Shown: piece by piece, positions 22,250 through 64,000 of the stretch
Layout: each line of letters starts with the position of its first letter
Numbering within the stretch: the stretch's first letter is position 1
Origin: Amphibalanus amphitrite
Taxonomy: Eukaryota > Arthropoda > Thecostraca > Balanomorpha > Balanidae
Assembly (NCBI RefSeq): GCF_019059575.1
Contig: NW_024881791.1
Span: 620,001-684,000 of the forward strand
DNA length: 64,000 nt
Reading direction: 5' to 3'
Notes under the pieces: model-generated
The model's input: the letters and a program-made list of their open reading frames with translations, nothing else
What the model was told of the DNA's origin: nothing
Database searches by the model: none
Position numbers and translations under genes: made by a program

Positions 22250-22371
22250 ACAAAAAACGGACGGTGGGCAGCTGGTGGTGTGCGCCGACTGGGGCGGGCT
22301 GACGGTGCGGTCTGTGCTGCCGTCAGCCGGCCGCCGCCGCGGTCCGCCGGTGACCGGGAGCCGCCGCCGCC
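22250..22371 (+). promoter_or_regulatory. CpG-rich probable 5' UTR/proximal promoter of SZT2 and start context
   Basis: The 120 bases before the start codon are very rich in CpG and in GCCGCC words. The ATG at 22372 is embedded in GCCGCCGCCATGG, an ideal Kozak context, which is why I chose this start. I see no TATA box. Confidence 0.5.
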
Positions 22372-58839
<36,468 letters not shown>

Positions 58840-60430
58840 AGGTCTGTGGGACCCAGCGGGCATACGCTGCGTTATTGGTAGCGGCCCAGTGCCGGGAGAA
58901 AGACAGATACCGCCAACGAATACACGCCTTGGTTGTAAACTGGCGAGGGGATTTGGATATTCCATGGATGACAGGGGTGGTTTTCAGCTGTGCAGAGGTG
59001 TACAGAATTCACACTGTCTTGGGCGTTCGATTAGCGTTGTTAGTAGCCAGGGATGTGTAGCATGCTGCCTTGAAAAGCTCTCTTGCGATGCGGTGGTCGC
59101 TGAATCAGTCAGGCAAGGCTCGTGCAGTGACCGTCCGACCCATGATGATACGAGAAGGGGCGTATTGTGTTCGAGCTTCCCCGCACGATTGTGATAGCCG
59201 AGTTCGTTGCGGGCGTTGTGTTTGTCACGGGTTTTGAAATGGTGCGGTGCGTACACATTACACGTGCCATTTGTCATTGTCACAGCTTGTTTCCATGCTG
59301 CTGCTGATTTTTGTGTCGAACGCTTGTGGCGGCTCAGTCGGGCCGGACCCGCTTTCAGACATTAGGTAATGAGCATCCCGGCGAGCTTAGACTAAGCGTG
59401 GAAATATGTTAAGTGTAGTGCGAGCTGTTGTTCATTTGACGGAGCGATGCGTATGGGTGAAACATGTTATGGCGGACAAGTTACTAAGGTGTGTTATTTT
59501 GTCTCAAAGTGAAACATAATTTCTTTGTTATTGTGTATCTATGGGTCTCATAGGGTATCATATAACTTGAATGACTGAATGTCTGTATGTGAACTGATTT
59601 ATGAAGTGCCAGTTTTTACCGGGATTGCCCTATGAAATATAAAGTGAACTTATAGTGCCTACTACCCGGTCGTTTTGTCTCTTCTTTTTGTTTCTTCTTT
59701 GCTTTGACGCTCAAGTCTCGCATGCATCATTGCGTTAGCTGAACGCGACTGGTCCGAATAAAGGCAGGTCAAAGATTCTTCCTCGGTTCCAAAGAGGCCG
59801 CGTCCGAATCTGGGTCCAGTCACTAGTCAGCCTGTGTTGTCATTATTTGACAATGCGCCAAACATTCCAATGTGCTTAACCATCAAGCGCTAGAATGAAC
59901 TCGTTGGCAGAAATGGATAACTAACCATCGGTTACCCCTTCTTCTTCAGTTCGGCCTCTGTCGACCTAAAGGAAGATGGGCTAGATGATGGGAAGGGAAG
60001 GTTGTGAGGGCATTGGCAATAGAGATGGATCGTCACTAAGCCTAACTGGCTGAAGTGATGCCGCGGAACGCATCGTCTCAAGCTGAGCTATTTTTTGTCG
60101 AATGTGAAAGGTGCCGTTCGGGTCCAGGGTCTTTCTTACTCTACCTATCATGCTGGAGCCGGCGCAGTCGCAGACATTCTGCGTGCAGGAAAACGTGAAG
60201 AAATAAAATGAATATCATGAACTTCAAAGTTGCTGGCATCAGGTGGGTAAATGGTTCCTCAGTGGTTGCGTAGGGAAGGTTATTTGCAAGATACCTATAA
60301 ACGAATAAGGGCCATTTGTTTGAGCGGGATGTTTGGCAGTGTTTTAAATTGAGTTGCAGGGTTTTAGGGAGGATTTCTATTCAAAGTACGATTCATGCGC
60401 GGATGTTACAAAAAATGCTTATCACTTTTG
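58840..60430 (+). other. SZT2 3' UTR and intergenic sequence
   Basis: No coding feature is recognised. The first AATAAA I see after the stop is at 59757-59762; AATATAAAG at about 59636 is a weaker alternative. I cannot place the transcript end. Confidence 0.35.
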
Positions 60431-60434
60431 ATGG

Positions 60435-61250
60435 ATGGTACAGATACAGATACAGATACAGATGTGTATTCATCTAGGATCCACAATAAAAGTGGCTTTT
60501 CACCAGACACGTAAAACCAGATAAAACGGGGAACATATAGACAGTACGAGTAGGCATAGATATCACTGGCAAACACAAACAAGCGTGCGACTGGAACAGG
60601 TTCAGACAGCTACTCGGCGTCTCGACATGATCATTGATCACACGCTTCACATTGGCGCGAAACGCTGGTATATACGGGCTCAACTCGGTACCGTTTAACA
60701 TCGCGACTCCTCTAATACATAGTCGACGTCTCCCCGTCTCTGTTCGGGCCCGTGGCTGTGTTATCAGCCCTGCGTTTCGGGTGTTGTGGTCGTGTATGTC
60801 GCGGGCTACAGGACCGATGGTATCACTGATATGTTCAGGAGTACCCGATGTGATGGCTCGGTGGACTGCGCAGATAGTGTGGTACTCGGCTAATTCGTCT
60901 GCCCGCAGCCAGCCGAGCTGCTGTATGACGTCAGAGATGTGGTCGCTGCGTCTACGGCCACTGACGACTCTGGCACAGAAATTGAGAATTTTCTGGACAC
61001 GAGCCATCTGGGTCACACCGCACGACCCATACACGCTTATACAATACCGCACGATCGATATGACTAGGGCTTGAACAACTACCTTACGTGTGTTTGCTGG
61101 CATCACGTGGCGGGCATGACTGAGAGCGATTAAAATTCCTGTGCATTTTGATGCCATGGCGGTGATGTGAGCTTGATAGTTCAGATGGCGGTCGAGATAA
61201 AGTCCGAGGTTCTTCACCGTCCCTGCATCGACTACAGTTGGTGCCGGTCG
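60435..61250 (-). pseudogene. 5'-truncated LINE: C-terminal part of the reverse transcriptase ORF plus microsatellite tail
   Basis: The minus-strand frame 60474-61217 (247 codons, open upstream to about 61250) contains NLGLYLDRHLNYQAHITAMA followed by VVVQALVISIVRYCISVYGS. These are the thumb and post-RT signatures of LINE elements ('LG..LD..L.W..HI', 'L....L.Y....W'). After the stop comes a (TATCTG)n-type tail (plus strand CAGATACAGATACAGATACA at 60440-60463), typical of a LINE 3' end. The catalytic RT part and ORF1 are absent, so it is a dead 5'-truncated copy. Confidence 0.8.
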
Positions 61251-61259
61251 TATAGTATG

Positions 61260-61830
61260 TTATGAGTGGTAATTAAATATTATTTTCTTTATTGCGGGTG
61301 ATATTAAACCTGGGATTGCATACAATACGTACTTTGCTATTTGTCAAAACCTTTCTGAGCTTCTCGATACAGTAGGGAGCAATGAAAATGAATGGGGAAC
61401 GTACCAGTACAGTCACAGAGTACAGACTGGCTTCAGAACAAGAAGTTCAAGTTGAAATTGAAATGGTTTCAGTATAGTGATAATCTTGTGATATTTAAGT
61501 GCAAGGTCAACAATGGGAAACAAGTACTTGTTTGTGACGATGAAATGTTTTGTTATAGATTAATGTCAGTAGGTATGTTGTAATTTATGGAGTGCTGCGT
61601 CACCTATGAAACCTTACTCCATAGAACCCAGTGGCCAGTATTTACAGATTAAGAATGTCTTGAACTCATATAGCATTGAAAAACCATACATTTGGCTTTA
61701 ACAGCCACCTATGAAATGTAGCAGAAAGACTGATGGTGATAAGGTCCATGCTAAGCAGGGCGTACTAAGTAGGCCCATTCTCTATGTTTACCATTCTTTT
61801 GGGCAATACTGGGTAATGGAAGATTATAGG
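61260..61830. other. Intergenic, no recognised feature
   Basis: AT-rich sequence with short open frames only. Confidence 0.35.
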
Positions 61831-61836
61831 TAGTCA

Positions 61837-62075
61837 TAAAGCAGGCATCACACTTGTTTTTTTTTTACCAAGGAGAGGTGCTATACCCAGAGATGCTTTC
61901 TTGAGTTTCTAATCAAACCAAACCTAACCAAACCTGACCTAACCTTACCTACAACCTAAAGCTACAACCTATAACCTAAAGCTCACTACCTAAAACCTAC
62001 AACATACAACCTTATCAACAGCACCTCTCCTTGGTTGCAAAAAAAAAGAAAGAAAAAAGTGTGACTCCTGCTTTA
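61837..62075. mobile_element. Miniature inverted-repeat element between SZT2 and CWF19L1
   Basis: The left end TAAAGCAGGCATCACACTTG, then an A/T homopolymer and ACCAAGGAGAGGTGCT, is mirrored on the right by AGCACCTCTCCTTGGT, an A-run and GTGTGACTCCTGCTTTA. The arms are about 48-55 bp. The loop contains AACCTAAAGCTACAACCTA-type words. Length is about 239 bp with no ORF. A TA or TAA target duplication is possible but not demonstrable. Confidence 0.8.
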
Positions 62076-62346
62076 CTATTACTGGATTATATGCCAAAGT
62101 AAATCAGCGGCATCTGCAATGAAAATTGGACAAGGCCTGTGTACTTTTCCTCAATTTGCATGGCCTCAAAATTCAATTGGCTTCAACTGGCAGCAACTTC
62201 TCCCACAGTCATCATCATGATATCTTCAGATATTGCCGAGTCTGAATTCTGATATCCATTTAGTTGTAATGCTTTCAGTACTTATTACAGTATAGATTTG
62301 TGACTATGTTCTGAGTGCATTCATTCAATTGAATTTTCTTTTCCAG

Positions 62347-62517
62347 GTTATCAGCACATCATGCCAAAGAAGCCGTGAAGAGAAACTCCTGATACCAGCA
62401 CTTCAAGCTGCAAACTTGTCTCATTTGCCAATGGTGCCAGCTTTACAAGAGCCACTTTTGTTACTTGGAAGATTATAAAAGGACATTTTTCATATCTACT
62501 ATCTACAACACAGTGCA
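62347..62517 (+). promoter_or_regulatory. Probable 5' UTR of CWF19L1 with upstream splice acceptor
   Basis: A good acceptor (GAATTTTCTTTTCCAG at 62331-62346) precedes 171 bases without an in-frame ATG in the coding frame before the start at 62518. This suggests a non-coding first exon further upstream. Inference only. Confidence 0.4.
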
Positions 62518-64000
62518 ATGCCACCAGTGAAAATACTTGTGTGTGGCAACATCGATGGCAAATTCAATCAAGTTTTCAACCGTGTTGCGACGGTTAACAA
62601 AAAGAATGGCCCATTTGAATTCCTGCTCTGCTGCGGCAACTTCTTCGGCAGCGGGGACAACAGCGAGTGGGCCGCATACCGGGAGGGCAGCCGGCGCGTG
62701 CCGCTGCAGACGTACGTGCTCGGCTCGGCCGGCCGGCTGCCGCGCCACCTCCACCCGGACGCCGACGACGACGAGCTGTGTCCGAACGTGGTGGCGCTGG
62801 GCGAGCGGGGTGTGTTCACCTCCACCGGCGGCGTCAGCGTGGCCTACCTGGCGCCGGCCGACGGCCAGCACCCCAGCGCCGCCGACGTGCGCGCGCTGGA
62901 GCAGGCGCTGCTGGCCTCCAGCGCCGCCGGTGTGGACGTGCTGCTGACACCGGGCTGGCCGCGCGGTGTGACGCGCCGCGCCGCCGTGCCGGCCGGCGTC
63001 TACACCGAGGAGACGGGCTCGCTGCTGACGGCGCGCCTGCTCTACTGTCTGCGGCCGCGCTACGTGTTCAGCGGCGGCCTGGCCATGCACTACGAGCGGC
63101 TGCCCTACCGCAACCACCAGGTGCTACGCGACCAGCAGACACACGTCACGCGCTTCATCTCGCTAGCAGCAGCCTTCAACGCCGAGAAGGCTAAGTGGCT
63201 GTACGCATTCGGCCTGGAGCCCATGTCGCGGATGGCGCGTGCCGATCTGGTGACACAGCCGCCCGATGTCACCGAATGTCCGTTCTCGGCTGAGGAGATG
63301 GCCTCAGCCGCGGCCGGCGCAGACGACGCGGCCAAACAGTACTTCTACGCGACGGACGGACGCGGCGAGCCGGCGGCCAAACGACGTCGGCAGCAGCCGC
63401 GCGCCGACCGGCCGCCGCCGACCCCCTGCTGGTTCTGCCTGGCGTCCCCCGAGGTGGAGAAACACCTAGTGGTGAACGTGGGCGACAAGTGCTACTTGGC
63501 GCTGGCCAAGGGCGGCCTGGTGTCCGACCACGTGCTGATCCTGCCCGTGGAGCACGTGCGCGCCTCCACAGAGGCCGACGACGAGCTCTGGGCGGAGATC
63601 GGCGCCTACAAGCAGCGCCTGCAGCAGCTGTTTGCCGCCGAGGACAAGGCGGTCGTGTTCTTCGAGCGCAACTACAAGCAGTCGCACCTGCAGGTGCAGT
63701 GCGTGCCGGTGCCGTCGCGGGTGGCGCCGGCGCTGAAGGAGGCCATCCAGGACCACTGTGACAGCGAGGGTGTCTCGCTGGACGAGGTGCCGCCGCTCTC
63801 GGACGTGCGGCAGCTGGCGCCGCCCGGCGCGCCCTACCTCTACGTCGAGCTGCCCGGCGGCGTCAAGCTGTACCACAAGGTGGCCGGTAAGCTTCCGTTG
63901 AGCATCGGCCGCTCGATGTTGGCCTGCCCGCCGCTGCTCAACATGCCCGACAGAGTCGAGTGGAGTCAGTGCGTGCTACCCAACGACGAGCAGACGGCAA
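62518..64000 (+). CDS. CWF19L1: CWF19-like protein 1 orthologue, partial at window end
   Basis: CWF19L1 is the metazoan relative of yeast Drn1, a partner of the lariat-debranching enzyme, found with spliceosomes. The frame is open from ATG 62518 to the window edge (494 codons; human protein 538). The N-terminal metallophosphatase-like domain starts VKILVCGNIDGKFNQVFNRV and FLLCCGNFFGS, with the metal-binding residues of true phosphatases not all present, as in the family. HYERLPYRNHQVL lies near residue 190 and LVTQPPDVTECPF near 245. The CwfJ C1 domain begins PCWFCLASPEVEKHLVVNVG at residue 303. The HIT-like NYKQSHLQVQCVPVP lies at 385-399, then the CwfJ C2 domain with LPLSIGRSMLACPPLLNMPD. 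No intron interrupts the visible part. Very GC-rich codon use. Confidence 0.95.
   Translation, partial: MPPVKILVCGNIDGKFNQVFNRVATVNKKNGPFEFLLCCGNFFGSGDNSEWAAYREGSRRVPLQTYVLGSAGRLPRHLHPDADDDELCPNVVALGERGVFTSTGGVSVAYLAPADGQHPSAADVRALEQALLASSAAGVDVLLTPGWPRGVTRRAAVPAGVYTEETGSLLTARLLYCLRPRYVFSGGLAMHYERLPYRNHQVLRDQQTHVTRFISLAAAFNAEKAKWLYAFGLEPMSRMARADLVTQPPDVTECPFSAEEMASAAAGADDAAKQYFYATDGRGEPAAKRRRQQPRADRPPPTPCWFCLASPEVEKHLVVNVGDKCYLALAKGGLVSDHVLILPVEHVRASTEADDELWAEIGAYKQRLQQLFAAEDKAVVFFERNYKQSHLQVQCVPVPSRVAPALKEAIQDHCDSEGVSLDEVPPLSDVRQLAPPGAPYLYVELPGGVKLYHKVAGKLPLSIGRSMLACPPLLNMPDRVEWSQCVLPNDEQTA

Noticed and set aside
60634..61074. 146-aa plus-strand frame
   Set aside because: It is antisense to the LINE frame at 60474-61217, which carries recognisable LINE motifs.
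62503..63117. 204-aa minus-strand frame at the CWF19L1 start
   Set aside because: It is antisense to the conserved CWF19L1 coding frame and rich in His/Arg/Val/Gln as expected of a shadow.

Overview
This is a eukaryotic nuclear window. The long genes are broken by many GT-AG introns, the coding exons are very GC-rich at third positions, and the non-coding DNA is full of transposon remains, minisatellites and microsatellites. Both recognisable host genes are metazoan (SZT2, CWF19L1). Gene structure and repeat content suggest an arthropod or other invertebrate; a crustacean is my guess, with low confidence.

Layout. Positions 1-22,000 hold no intact host gene that I recognise. They contain a decayed Harbinger-type transposase, a 1.5-1.7 kb segment (B) present twice in direct orientation around a second repeat (A), and a hAT-type miniature element (6428-7108) with a perfect 8-bp target-site duplication. 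An intact SGNH-hydrolase-like ORF lies at 7546-8355 on the minus strand. A second copy of repeat A is split by a 3.94-kb insertion that itself carries a hAT element (9579-11554, 8-bp duplication, hAT C-terminal motif). Further on are fragments of a DDE transposase, a Ty3/gypsy-like reverse transcriptase, a ubiquitin-specific protease exon whose catalytic Cys is replaced by Trp, and another hAT miniature element (20865-21394) inserted in a LINE tail.

Positions 22,372-58,839 are one gene on the plus strand, the orthologue of SZT2, the large KICSTOR subunit that anchors GATOR1 to lysosomes in amino-acid control of mTORC1. I place 41 exons, almost all phase-consistent, giving about 3,650 codons. 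Three apparent reading-frame breaks and one uncertain exon-exon join are noted. Its introns hold a good tRNA-Leu(CAG) gene (47060-47143), a three-copy SINE-like family, a miniature inverted-repeat element, a 1.9-kb element with terminal inverted repeats, a possible U2-snRNA-like fragment and a (GA)n tract.

The most unusual signal is that at least 13 exon-intron junctions of SZT2 are followed or preceded by local tandem copies of the junction itself. Each copy carries a piece of exon edge plus a splice donor or acceptor, so the introns hold arrays of decoy splice sites. The largest array, before exon 39, has roughly a dozen copies over about 650 bp.

Downstream are a LINE 3' end (minus strand), a hairpin-like miniature element, and the start of CWF19L1 (62518 to the window edge), a splicing-associated protein of the lariat-debranching pathway.
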